A stretch of 64,000 bases of DNA, from NCBI GenBank assembly GCA_964542915.1, contig CAZIVP010000001.1:62001-126000 (forward strand). Direction: 5' to 3'. This document shows positions 38,304 through 47,517 of this stretch, piece by piece. Within the stretch, counting starts at the first letter, position 1. Each line of letters begins with the position of its first letter. The stretch is from CAZIVP01 sp964542915. Its GTDB lineage: Bacteria > Calditrichota > Calditrichia > Calditrichales > Calditrichaceae. Both the position numbers and the translations under genes were made by a program. The notes below the pieces were generated by a model. It worked only from the letters and a program-made list of their open reading frames with translations, searched no databases and was not told the origin of the DNA.

Positions 38304-40097
38304 TTAAAACCGCAGGGTGAATGAAAGTCGCAGGGCCCGGTAAAATTCGGCATCCAACAAACCATTGTCACTGCTCCCAAAAAAGCCTAAAAGATCGATC
38401 TGTAAATTCTCACTGGCATCGTATCCCAACCCGTAGGTAAAGATGGTATTGCTATTAGCCGTCTCTGTCTTTTCTTTTGTTGAACTGTAACTGTCATCGG
38501 ACATAGATGTTGAACTGGAGCCGTCTCCGCGATTTACCTTTTGGGTATATGGTTCTGAATTTTTAATACTTTTTTCATCGATTGTTTCGGTCTGATAATA
38601 ATTAAAAAGGGCGCCGAACCTCAATCCCCATTTCAATGATTCTGTAAATCGATATTCTAAGCCTACTGGCGCCTGAAAGTTAAAATAGGTGTATTCGTAT
38701 TTACGGTCAGCCGTCAATTGTTCAGATTCAGTCCGTACATAATCGAAATAATCACTTTCGCCGTCCACATCGCTGTGATCGATGCGATTGTCGTACATTT
38801 CGGTATAGTCGGTTTCGCGCGAAGATGAATACATCATTATACGGCCGCCGATACCAAAATAAACCCCTGAGGATAATGGATAATTCATAAGCCCATGCAG
38901 ACGATATATGTTAGAAGAACGGTCGCCGAGATCTGATAAAATTAAGTTTCTATCCGTTTCTTCACGATAATCGACAAAGGGATTGTCGGTTATATAATTG
39001 GTAGTACTTGTAAAAATATCACGCTGTTGGAATGTATAATCGTAAGAGGCAAAACTAAGATCTGCGCCAACCTTCCAATAGCCGTCATTTTTACGCTGTT
39101 CCTTTTGATCAAACGTTTGACGTACAGACATGCCAAACTCGAATCCGTTTCCATCGTTTCGGGTTTCATTGACATATCGATCGTTTTCCGAATAATCATT
39201 TTGGTAATTTGAAATTTCGTCATTGTAATAGGCGTACATGCCATGATAACGATCATTAATGCCGTTTTCAGAATTAGAGTTAAAATAACCCATATCAAAC
39301 CGTATTTCATATCCGCGGAAGTCTGTTAAGAGCAGGGCTAATTGAAAGTTTAATAATTTTAAAGAGTAGTTTGTTACAAAATTACCCGTTTCTGACCAAT
39401 CGGATTCAACAAAGTTTTGAATGATGTCGGTTGTGGTAATCGTCCGATTAAATGTGGGAGCCCCTGATGAAATGGAAGTGAGTACATTATTGCCTGTACC
39501 AAGTGAAGCACTGGATCTGATACCCTGATCTTCATAACTGCGATAAGCCACCTTTAAACCGACCAGATTTTCACTCAACTTATAAGCATTGTTAAAAATA
39601 AAGCTGAGGTTATTGTTTTCATCCAGGTCATTAAACGTTTGGTTGATGTTTTGTTGGTAATCATATTCCCCATCATTGTTTGCGTCATCAAAGGATGAAT
39701 AATTACTGGTCAGGGTGCCTCTGCCGGACATGTCTTGAGATCCGTTAAGGTCCGAATCGATATAGACAAAATTAGGCGTCTGGGCATCCGAAAAACGTAA
39801 AAGGAGAGCTGAACTTAAAGTTTTTAAATAAGGGTGTTGAAACGATACGCCAAACAGATATTCATTTTCGCTAATATCATTTAAAATTTGTTCATTTGAA
39901 CTGGCAAGATTGCTGAGATTGGTATAGAGTCGGATACCATCAACAAAGCCAAGTTCCACAGGATCATAAACGAGATCCAGATCATCCATAATTACGCCAC
40001 CTAAAGCTTGACTTCTAAAAGAAAGGGGTTCCTGGGCAAAGGATCGTGTTACGGAAAGAATTGACAAAAATACCAAAATGCATCCAACTAGCTTCAT
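38304..40097 (-). CDS. Outer-membrane beta-barrel-like protein of unknown function
   Basis: A 597-residue protein with signal peptide (MKLVGCILVFLSILSVTRSF, then AQEP) and GGAGG ribosome site. The body alternates amphipathic strands with short turns rich in N, D, S and G, and the last residues RALRLSFTLRF end in phenylalanine, the usual signature of a beta-barrel recognised by the BAM complex. Its opening (SFRSQALGGVIMDDLDLVYDPVELGF) recalls PorV-like or OmpP1/FadL-like barrels, where the membrane plug follows the signal peptide, but I cannot assign a family. The gene is more A+T-rich than its neighbours. It may share a transcript with the secreted repeat protein at 40246. Confidence 0.7.
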   Translation of the reverse strand: MKLVGCILVFLSILSVTRSFAQEPLSFRSQALGGVIMDDLDLVYDPVELGFVDGIRLYTNLSNLASSNEQILNDISENEYLFGVSFQHPYLKTLSSALLLRFSDAQTPNFVYIDSDLNGSQDMSGRGTLTSNYSSFDDANNDGEYDYQQNINQTFNDLDENNNLSFIFNNAYKLSENLVGLKVAYRSYEDQGIRSSASLGTGNNVLTSISSGAPTFNRTITTTDIIQNFVESDWSETGNFVTNYSLKLLNFQLALLLTDFRGYEIRFDMGYFNSNSENGINDRYHGMYAYYNDEISNYQNDYSENDRYVNETRNDGNGFEFGMSVRQTFDQKEQRKNDGYWKVGADLSFASYDYTFQQRDIFTSTTNYITDNPFVDYREETDRNLILSDLGDRSSNIYRLHGLMNYPLSSGVYFGIGGRIMMYSSSRETDYTEMYDNRIDHSDVDGESDYFDYVRTESEQLTADRKYEYTYFNFQAPVGLEYRFTESLKWGLRFGALFNYYQTETIDEKSIKNSEPYTQKVNRGDGSSSTSMSDDSYSSTKEKTETANSNTIFTYGLGYDASENLQIDLLGFFGSSDNGLLDAEFYRALRLSFTLRF

Positions 40098-40245
40098 ATC
40101 TTTTCCTCCAATGTTAATAGTTTTGGTTTAGACAATAAAATATTATCCGATGGCTAATGTAACTCAAAAATGCACCCACTTGTTTGATAGTTTTGCAATG
40201 GATCATCGTAACTTCTAAACTGATTCAAGCTTTCATCTCTTGTCT

Positions 40246-43092
40246 TTACTTGATTAACAACATTTTTCGTATCATTGCTGAATTACTCGTTTGGAGTCTG
40301 TAAAAATAAAGACCCGAGGCGTATTTTTCCGCATTAAAATGAATAGTGTAGGTACCTGCAGGCCTCCGCTCGTCGATTAGTTTATCAACCACCATTCCTA
40401 AATTATTGATGATTTCAATGCTAATATGTTCTGTGTTGGGCAAGGTAAAATTTATGGCTGTAGAAGTGTTGAAAGGATTGGGATAATTCTGACCGAGATG
40501 ATATTTTGAGGGTTTATTGGAAATATCCTCAAAAGAGGTTATTCCATTCCAGTTCCATTCGACAACCTTGGCATAGATATCCCATCCTTTACTGCGGCGG
40601 TTATCCTGCCATGCAAATACGATTTTTGAATTATTGGCGTCAACCACTGGACTCACCTGCACGTGCCACTTTCGACCATCGACAACAATGAAATTGGGCC
40701 CTAAAGGATTACCATATTGGTCATAGCGCTGTGCGACAATACATGGATCATGAGGATTAAAGCGATAGTCCTGCCAAACCACTACAATTTTTCCATCTTC
40801 TGTTATGGCAACCGAGGGATCATAGTGGTAGTAAAGGCCCATCGCATCGTCATTGATCCGAAAGTTTCTTCCAACAGGAGAACCATCTTCAGAAAATAGT
40901 TGTCCGTAAATCTCATAAGTGTCGTTTCGTTGATCCTCCCATACAATTATGAATCGACCGGAGCTGTTCATCGCTAAATCAACCCCATAACCATAACGCC
41001 CAAGTAAACCCTCTTCATCAATTACTTTTGAAGCTGATGAAAGTGTATCATTATCAAATGAGAATCGTTTTTTAAATAGGTTATAATATCCGTCATCATC
41101 GTCTGTCCATACGACAACAATATTTTCATGATCATCCATTGCAATCTTGGATGTATTTCTGTACGGATACATTGTATTAGTTGAATCATTTACTCTGAAT
41201 GTATCTCCTACTGCCTGAATAAATTCATTAAAGCGCAATGCATAAAGATTTGATTTAGGATAGTCTAACAGTCTTTTCCATAAAACAACAAATTTTCCGG
41301 ATTGATTTATGGCTGCACATGGGGTGACGTCATCAAAGTTGTTACTATGGTCCATATCCACTTGAAAAATATTAAAAAATTGTTGACCGATCGTGTTATA
41401 TCGTTGACCGAAAACTCCGTAATTATAATGATTTTGATAATAATACTCTTCCCAGACAATAATGGATTCACCCTGATCATTCATATCGACCGATGGTACG
41501 TAGGCGTCATCACTGCTTACTTGCCGGTTGATGTCTTCAATTTGTAATTGCTCATTATAAAATTGAGCATAAATATACTCATCATAAGATGATTGTCTTT
41601 CGTCCACCCATGTGACCAGAAAACGATCGTTCTCTTGTGCTATTGTAATATCCGGATCATATTGAGGGGCGCTTGCCACATCGTCGTTTATTATTTGTGG
41701 CCTACCCTGCCTTACACCCATATTAGAGAAGCGTTGAATAAACAAATCGTTTGATTGATTGGTATAACTGGACCATACCACCACGTGTTGATTATTATTA
41801 TTTAAGGCAATAGCGGGGTCGTATTGACTGTAATCGAATTCTTCAATGAATTTATAATTACTAAAAACAGGCTGGCCGTTGCTTGAATAATATTGGCCAT
41901 ATAAATTATTGCCAGAACCGCGGTAGTCCGTCCACACTACCAATAAAAGTTCATTATTGTTTATACAGACTGTGGGTCTATCATAGCGATATACCGTCTC
42001 ATCTATATCATTTACTTTAATGTTTTCTTCAATGGGATTTGCCTTGTTGTCAAAATGTTGAATATAGATATCAACATCGTAATATGAATCGTAGCGTCGG
42101 TTGTCCAACCAGCTTACAACAAATGCCCCGGTTTGAGTGATAGCCACATCCGGATAAAATTGTTCCTTGGAAGTGGTATCCTGATTAACCCGAAATTCGT
42201 TTTCAATATTAAAATTTTCATAAATATTGAACAACTGGCCGTATATATCGTAATGATTGTTTCGGTAATCCTGCCAAACTAAAGCGGCCAAACCATTATC
42301 ATTAAGAGCTGCCCGCGATGCGCCTTGATATTTATAAGTTAGACTATTGATTCTGAAATTGTCGCCAACAGGCTGTCCTTGCTCATTGAAAATTTGAGCA
42401 TAAATATTACTAAAATAATTTTCCCGGGAATCGTTCCAGGCTACAATAAATTGGCCATTATTGTTGACCGCCACCGTTGGCGCAAATTTGTAATTATGCT
42501 GTTCGGGATCATCATCATTGATAATAAAATTGGTTCCCATTGGTTCGGCGCTGAAATTGTATCGCTGTCCGTAAATACGATAATCGCCATCATGATAGCC
42601 ATTCCATACAATTACAAAGTTTCCAGCTTCATCCATGGCAATATCCGGGGCATATTGCCAAATGTAACGATTGTCATCGTTTACTTTAAAATTTGAACCG
42701 ATTGGATTCCCGTTTGCTTCAAAACGTTGGGCGAAAATATCGGCATGACCGTTCCGGTAATCGCGCCATACAGATACATAATTACCATAAGCATCCATGG
42801 CAACTTTAACCTGGTGTTGCGTGCACCCGCCCTCTGTGTCATCATTGACAAGAAAATCATCAACTAAAATATTTTGAATGGTTGGCAGATAAGGAGCGGG
42901 TGCTGTCCAAACGTTACATCTCTCAATGTGAAGTTTTAAATTGAAATCATTTGGTGTATGGTTGAAATGTTGTTCTGATTTGCTTTTAAAACTGTTGGTA
43001 TTATTGATACTCTGAAGGTGTTCATCGGGTGGTGCTGTCTGAGCAAATATTGAATAGGGCAATAAAATCAGGAAAGGTATCAATTTGTTCAT
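40246..43092 (-). CDS. Secreted repeat protein with type IX secretion C-terminal sorting domain
   Basis: A 948-residue protein: signal peptide (MNKLIPFLILLPYSIFAQ), about a dozen repeats of 55-65 residues, then a C-terminal sorting domain. Each repeat carries W-x-D-x-R-x5-DIYGQ-F followed by G-x-N-F-x-IND and the next A-x-N-x-x-G-x-FVVxW, which suggests a beta-propeller. The end holds YHLGQNYPNPFNTSTAINFT and then ISIEIINNLGMVVDKL and GLYFYRLQTSNSAMIRKMLLIK in short pieces: this is the classic sorting domain of FCB bacteria, telling that the protein is exported through the type IX system and left at the surface or released. The function of the repeats is unknown. Confidence 0.9.
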   Translation of the reverse strand: MNKLIPFLILLPYSIFAQTAPPDEHLQSINNTNSFKSKSEQHFNHTPNDFNLKLHIERCNVWTAPAPYLPTIQNILVDDFLVNDDTEGGCTQHQVKVAMDAYGNYVSVWRDYRNGHADIFAQRFEANGNPIGSNFKVNDDNRYIWQYAPDIAMDEAGNFVIVWNGYHDGDYRIYGQRYNFSAEPMGTNFIINDDDPEQHNYKFAPTVAVNNNGQFIVAWNDSRENYFSNIYAQIFNEQGQPVGDNFRINSLTYKYQGASRAALNDNGLAALVWQDYRNNHYDIYGQLFNIYENFNIENEFRVNQDTTSKEQFYPDVAITQTGAFVVSWLDNRRYDSYYDVDIYIQHFDNKANPIEENIKVNDIDETVYRYDRPTVCINNNELLLVVWTDYRGSGNNLYGQYYSSNGQPVFSNYKFIEEFDYSQYDPAIALNNNNQHVVVWSSYTNQSNDLFIQRFSNMGVRQGRPQIINDDVASAPQYDPDITIAQENDRFLVTWVDERQSSYDEYIYAQFYNEQLQIEDINRQVSSDDAYVPSVDMNDQGESIIVWEEYYYQNHYNYGVFGQRYNTIGQQFFNIFQVDMDHSNNFDDVTPCAAINQSGKFVVLWKRLLDYPKSNLYALRFNEFIQAVGDTFRVNDSTNTMYPYRNTSKIAMDDHENIVVVWTDDDDGYYNLFKKRFSFDNDTLSSASKVIDEEGLLGRYGYGVDLAMNSSGRFIIVWEDQRNDTYEIYGQLFSEDGSPVGRNFRINDDAMGLYYHYDPSVAITEDGKIVVVWQDYRFNPHDPCIVAQRYDQYGNPLGPNFIVVDGRKWHVQVSPVVDANNSKIVFAWQDNRRSKGWDIYAKVVEWNWNGITSFEDISNKPSKYHLGQNYPNPFNTSTAINFTLPNTEHISIEIINNLGMVVDKLIDERRPAGTYTIHFNAEKYASGLYFYRLQTSNSAMIRKMLLIK

Positions 43093-43571
43093 AGCACGCT
43101 CCTTTATGTTTACTATTAAATAAACCTAATTTGCACCTAAATGGATAAGGCACACGATGATAATAATCCGGCACGTTTACTCTGGACAAATGTCATGAAT
43201 GTTTTCAATGTAATTTTTATATTAGTTCAGACATCAATTCTTATCGTTGGTTTTGTATTCATAACATACGCAATTAATTCTCTAAAAAAACTGTCCTTTA
43301 GGGTAGTTTTTGCATCTTTTAATCTTACAAACTCATATCTGACTTTTAATGATAACCACGCGTTTGATTTTCAGTTGCAATAAATTACTAAAAGTTAAAA
43401 TTATGAAGGTGTATGAATATAACTTAGGGATTTTGAACGTAAGCCAACGTAGAACTAAAGTAAATACAGCTTTAAATAAAAGTTTCTGAATTAATCGAAT
43501 GTGTCTTCTATCCTCAGAGAGGAACAGAAGCAGTGTGAGTTATAGTAATCGCGGGTTGAAATAGGACTAAA
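43093..43571. other. A+T-rich intergenic stretch
   Basis: About 480 bases upstream of the secreted repeat protein and downstream of sixA. A plus-strand frame of 80 codons (43141-43383) has a hydrophobic middle but no ribosome site and odd composition; I do not call it. No repeat or RNA gene was seen. Confidence 0.45.
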
Positions 43572-44069
43572 TTAAATTTTATACTTACGCGGATATTCCA
43601 GCCATAGCAACCGGCTTCTGGTATCTGCAACGTCTCTCCAGGCGTTCGCATCAAACTGCAAAGCGGCGACGGCGGCGGTGGGTACTTTATGATACATATT
43701 AGCGCTCAATTGTTCAATCAATTCATGAAACGATGGATTATGACCAATTAACATCACGCCATTGTAGTTGTCCGGTAAGGAACGAATAATCGCCATCAAT
43801 ACATCGGGATCGTTCTCGTAAATTTTATCTTCGATTTCGATAGCTTCTACCGCATAATTCAATTCGGCTGCCAACAGTTCGGCTGTCATTTTTGCCCGGC
43901 GGGCGCTGCTGGAAATAATAACTCCGGGATCGACGCCTTTTTCCTTTAAAATCCGGCCCATTAAAGCAGCGTCATTTCGACCGCGATCGTTAAGCGGGCG
44001 TGCGTGATCGTTCAATGATTTATCGGCGTGGCTGGATTTGGCATGACGCATCAGGTAAAGATGTTTCAT
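43572..44069 (-). CDS. sixA: SixA-like phosphohistidine phosphatase
   Basis: A 165-residue histidine phosphatase. The catalytic RHG-type motif is RHAKSSH at residues 7-13 (MKHLYLMRHAKSS), and the second histidine is in LIGHNPSF (about residue 108). The ATG at 44069 has a GGAG site eight bases upstream; an in-frame TTG four codons earlier is not used. SixA removes phosphate from histidine on phosphotransfer proteins. It ends the TRAP operon (13 bp after dctM), and no phosphotransfer protein is encoded next to it. Confidence 0.88.
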   Translation of the reverse strand: MKHLYLMRHAKSSHADKSLNDHARPLNDRGRNDAALMGRILKEKGVDPGVIISSSARRAKMTAELLAAELNYAVEAIEIEDKIYENDPDVLMAIIRSLPDNYNGVMLIGHNPSFHELIEQLSANMYHKVPTAAVAALQFDANAWRDVADTRSRLLWLEYPRKYKI

Positions 44070-44082
44070 GTTGCTCTCCAAT

Positions 44083-45366
44083 TTACAGGTTCATTAAATG
44101 TACAAGCCACAAACTTAACGACGGTAGATAGGTGATCAGAATCAGTGTAATCAAGAGAATAATTAAAAATGGGATTGTGGCGCCGTACAATTTAAGTATG
44201 GGTTTTTCAAAACGAAACGAGGCGATAAACAAGTTCATTCCAACCGGCGGCGTGGAATAACCGATTCCGAGATTGGCAAGAAAAATAATGCCCAGATGGA
44301 CGGGATCGATGCCGAAACTGGTGGCCACTGGAATCACAATGGGGGCGACTACCATAATGGCAGAAAAAATATCCATCATCGCTCCCACCGCCAGGAGAAA
44401 GATATTTAAAATCAGTAAAAATCCGATCTTTGAATCGATGACGCTGCGCATGGCCTCTAAAATCTGGTTGGGAATCTGGGCATCGACCATGTAATTGGCC
44501 AGACCCAGAGCCGACGCCAGAATCACCAGTATCCCGCCGACCAGCACCATGCTCTCGCGTACGACTTTCGGCAAATCGTTTTTGAGGTGAATATCCCGGT
44601 AAATGAATACTTCCACCACAAGCACATAAAAAGCGGTAACGGCCGCCGCTTCGGTGGCGGTAAAAAAGCCGCCGTAAATACCGCCGAGAATGATAACCGG
44701 CAAAGGAATTTCCCAGGCCGCTTCTTTAACGGCCGTTAAAACGGGCACATTCTCTTGCTGTGCCTTTAGTTGACGGATGCCGCGCCTTTTTACAAAAAAG
44801 ACGCTGTATATCGAAAGCGCTGCCACCATAATAATGCCCGGAATTATGCCGGCGACAAAAAGCTTGTCGATGCTTGTCTGTGCAACCAGGCCATACAAAA
44901 TGATGGGCAGACTCGGCGGAAACAATAAACCAAGATTACCGGAAGCCGTTAACAAACCCAAAGAAAAATTTTCGGGATACTGATCCTTTAGAAGAACCGG
45001 ATATAAGAGCCCCCCGAGCGCGATAATGGTGACGCCGGAGGCGCCGGTGAACGCTGTAAAAACGGCGCAGGAAACCAAAGCGACGATGGCCAGTCCGCCC
45101 GGCATCCAGCCGAATAAAGCACGGGATAGGTTAACCAGGCGTTTGGGTGTGTTGCTTTCCGCCAGAAGATATCCGGCAAATGTAAACAAAGGGATGGCCA
45201 GTAATACCGGCTGACTTGCCAACCGAAAGAGTTCGATGATAACCGCCGTGCCGTCCATGCCCGCCCCGTAAAATGCCATAAGCGCAATAGCTGATATGAT
45301 GACGAACAGCGGGGTTCCAAGAAAGGCCAATAACAACAGGCAAAGTGCAATCAAAAAAATGCTCAT
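44083..45366 (-). CDS. dctM: TRAP transporter large permease (DctM)
   Basis: A 427-residue protein with about 12 helices that forms the elevator part of a TRAP transporter, importing organic acids with Na+ driven by the gradient. Typical DctM pieces are PLFTFAGYLLAES, GASGVTIIALGGLLYPVLLK and GIIFLANLGIGYSTPPVGMNLF, the last being the conserved substrate-loop motif. It overlaps the small permease by four bases. The substrate-binding protein DctP is missing here. Confidence 0.93.
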   Translation of the reverse strand: MSIFLIALCLLLLAFLGTPLFVIISAIALMAFYGAGMDGTAVIIELFRLASQPVLLAIPLFTFAGYLLAESNTPKRLVNLSRALFGWMPGGLAIVALVSCAVFTAFTGASGVTIIALGGLLYPVLLKDQYPENFSLGLLTASGNLGLLFPPSLPIILYGLVAQTSIDKLFVAGIIPGIIMVAALSIYSVFFVKRRGIRQLKAQQENVPVLTAVKEAAWEIPLPVIILGGIYGGFFTATEAAAVTAFYVLVVEVFIYRDIHLKNDLPKVVRESMVLVGGILVILASALGLANYMVDAQIPNQILEAMRSVIDSKIGFLLILNIFLLAVGAMMDIFSAIMVVAPIVIPVATSFGIDPVHLGIIFLANLGIGYSTPPVGMNLFIASFRFEKPILKLYGATIPFLIILLITLILITYLPSLSLWLVHLMNL

Positions 45367-45866
45367 GATGTCGCTTCCCCCTTCTTGCCCAGCATCGCCA
45401 ATTTTTCAACAGCCAAAAAGAGAAAACGCATGCTCATCAGAAAAAAACCGAGGGGTATGATTAACTGGAAGTACCACGTCGGAATATCCTTGAACAGCGT
45501 GGAGCCGAATTCTTTCTCGACCTGAACAAAACGGTAACCGGCGTGCGTCAGAAAAATAGTGATGATAAATGAAAACAACAGGATGGCGGCCTGTACGAGA
45601 AGATGCCAGCGTCCTTTCAGGTAGCGCGTCAATAAATCAATATTGATATGTTTCTCATTTTTGGTGGCAAGCGAAGCCCCGATAAAACCGATCCATAGAA
45701 CCAGATGGCGTAAAAGGATATCGCCCCATAGAATGCCATGATCAAAGAAGCTCCTTAAAATGACCTGTAAAAAAGCCGCCAGCACCATGAACAAAACGAT
45801 CAATATCAGGAAGCCTTCCTCAATGCGTGCAATCGCTTTGTTCAGTTTTCGCAAAAATTTCAGCAT
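45363..45866 (-). CDS. dctQ: TRAP transporter small permease (DctQ)
   Basis: A 167-residue protein with four helices, as in DctQ. The segments ILRSFFDHGILWGDILLRHLVLWIGFIGASLATKNEKHINID in short pieces (GILWGDILLRHLVLWIGFIG) are the family core, with the conserved W-x-D-E/I-x-x-R in helix 2 and the H-I-x-I-D after helix 3. First gene of the DctQ-DctM-SixA operon, transcribed away from the hydrogenase operon. Confidence 0.9.
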   Translation of the reverse strand: MLKFLRKLNKAIARIEEGFLILIVLFMVLAAFLQVILRSFFDHGILWGDILLRHLVLWIGFIGASLATKNEKHINIDLLTRYLKGRWHLLVQAAILLFSFIITIFLTHAGYRFVQVEKEFGSTLFKDIPTWYFQLIIPLGFFLMSMRFLFLAVEKLAMLGKKGEATS

Positions 45867-46431
45867 GTTATGCTCCCTGGCATTATAAAAAAGATTTTAA
45901 ACTAAGCATGTTTTTTATCGGGTGCAATTCCAAGCCAATGGCCGGAGGTGTTTAAATTTAATAAAAGGGTTTACAGAGGGATTTGTGAAAAAAATAATTT
46001 TATGCTTGACACTTTTATTTGTTTGTTATATTATTCACAATAGTTGGCAACGCATCATTGAATGTTTAACGGGAAAACAGGGAATGTTTGTTTTTTTTCA
46101 AATTATTACGATTTTCCCAAGCTGGTGTTGGATTCCGGCTCTAAGCCCGCAATTGACATCTGAATTTTGCACATTACTTCCTGAAAAAGCAACACACTTT
46201 TTAACGCTACTGAAATCCGTAGCACCGAAAATTCTTACCCGCACACATCACATTCGCCGCTTGTATCAGAAAAAGCGATTGTTTCCGCGCCTTCATATTG
46301 CAGCAGCCGGATTGTATTGTTGCCAATCGGACTTAATGGATTAAGCCCTGTGTCGTAGACTATTCAGTACCGAACATAGATTGCGTCTGTTTTCAGGCGC
46401 CATTTTCTGGTATAAATGAGGAGGGCTTACA
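45867..46431. other. Divergent intergenic region and long hydrogenase leader
   Basis: About 565 bases between dctQ (minus) and the hydrogenase operon (plus). It holds the promoter at 46006-46034, after which some 390 bases of leader run to the first start codon. A plus-strand frame (from 45985 or 45922 to 46344) begins like a signal peptide, but the rest is rich in Cys, His and Leu and ends before the operon; it overlaps the promoter, so I do not call it a gene. Confidence 0.5.
46006..46034 (+). promoter_or_regulatory. Candidate sigma-70 promoter of the hydrogenase operon
   Basis: TTGACA (consensus -35), 17-base spacer, TATTAT. TTGTGAA lies at 45983-45989 and its complement TTCACAA at 46034-46040, so the promoter is flanked by inverted halves of a Rex-like sequence, although the spacing is too wide for one site. 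Confidence 0.6.
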
Positions 46432-47517
46432 TTGTTAGTGAATGCAGCGGAGTTCCTTTCGTTCCTCGGTAAATTGCGTTCGCGTGAAATCGGCGATTAT
46501 GATGAAATCATCGTTCCACTCGATTCCGGGCAACCAGATAACAGCGGAGCAACCTACTGGAAGCATCTAACCGATCAAACCCGTCCGTCCGAGATACATC
46601 TCGATGGTTTTCGGCCGGTCGACCCTTTGAAAATCCTTTTCTACGCCTTTCGCGAACAGGTTCTCAATAAAAATTACGAATCCCGAAAACGGATTATCGC
46701 AGGCGTAAAAGCATGCGACTTAAAGGGTTTGCAACTGCTGGACCGCGCCATGCTGAATGACGAATTCATTGATCCTGCTTATAAACATTGGCGCGATACG
46801 ACGCTCATCATAAGCAGCGATTGCACTGATTTTGCCTCCACCTGTCATTGTACGCTCATCGAAGGACAGCCATTCCCGGAAACGGGTTTTGATATCAACC
46901 TCTCAAAATTGGACGACGCCTATTGGTTAGCTGCAGGTAGCGAGCACGGCGAAGCATTATTGGATTTATTGCGGAAGCATGTAAACGTTCAGGAACGTTC
47001 GGATGCCCGGCGCCAGCAAGTTCAGGAAAATCGTAAGAGCGTGAAAGCACAATTACAAAAGCATAATGAGCTCTATCAGCGTTCGGGAGCATATGAACAC
47101 TTAAAAGCAACCGGCATGGACGCCTGGAAGGATGCCTCGGAAAGTTGCATCGGTTGCGGCGCCTGTACGAACATCTGCCCCACCTGTTACTGCCTTATCT
47201 TAAACGATGAAAGCACGTCCGAACAATTTTTAAAAGAACGTTCTTACGATTCTTGTCAATACAACGGTTATGCACGTGTGGCCGGAGGAGCGTCTCCGCG
47301 GCCAGAAATGACGGAACGTTTCCGGCATCGCTATTTATGTAAGCTCGTTTATATGAACAGTAATTTCGGCATACCGGGCTGCACCGGTTGCGGCCGTTGT
47401 TCCGATGCCTGTGCCGGTAAAATTGAGTTTCGTGAAGTGGTTCAGCGGATACTTGAACAGTCGCCCGTTGGCGATCGTGAATCGAAAACGATCAATACGG
47501 AGGTGGATCATGCATAA
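46432..47517 (+). CDS. HydB-type [4Fe-4S] subunit of the hydrogenase NAD(P)H module
   Basis: A 361-residue iron-sulfur protein of the sulfhydrogenase beta/AsrA family. It shows the family motif IIAGVKACDLKGL (residues 88-100) and two clusters: C239, C242, C245, C249 (CIGCGACTNIC) and C317, C320, C323, C327 (CTGCGRCSDAC). In the archaeal sulfhydrogenase this subunit carries electrons between the flavin subunit and the hydrogenase. The start TTG at 46432 is preferred: a GAGGAGGG site lies six bases upstream; a GTG six bases later is the alternative. First gene of the operon; overlaps the flavin subunit by eight bases. Confidence 0.87.
   Translation: MLVNAAEFLSFLGKLRSREIGDYDEIIVPLDSGQPDNSGATYWKHLTDQTRPSEIHLDGFRPVDPLKILFYAFREQVLNKNYESRKRIIAGVKACDLKGLQLLDRAMLNDEFIDPAYKHWRDTTLIISSDCTDFASTCHCTLIEGQPFPETGFDINLSKLDDAYWLAAGSEHGEALLDLLRKHVNVQERSDARRQQVQENRKSVKAQLQKHNELYQRSGAYEHLKATGMDAWKDASESCIGCGACTNICPTCYCLILNDESTSEQFLKERSYDSCQYNGYARVAGGASPRPEMTERFRHRYLCKLVYMNSNFGIPGCTGCGRCSDACAGKIEFREVVQRILEQSPVGDRESKTINTEVDHA

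Noticed and set aside
43141..43383. Plus-strand 80-codon frame with a hydrophobic middle
   Set aside because: No ribosome site, A+T-rich intergenic composition, no family pattern.
45922..46344. Plus-strand frame of 140 codons, with a signal-like start at 45985 (KKIILCLTLLFVCYI)
   Set aside because: It overlaps the best promoter of the hydrogenase operon, the rest is rich in Cys, His and Leu with no fold pattern, and the ribosome site is weak.
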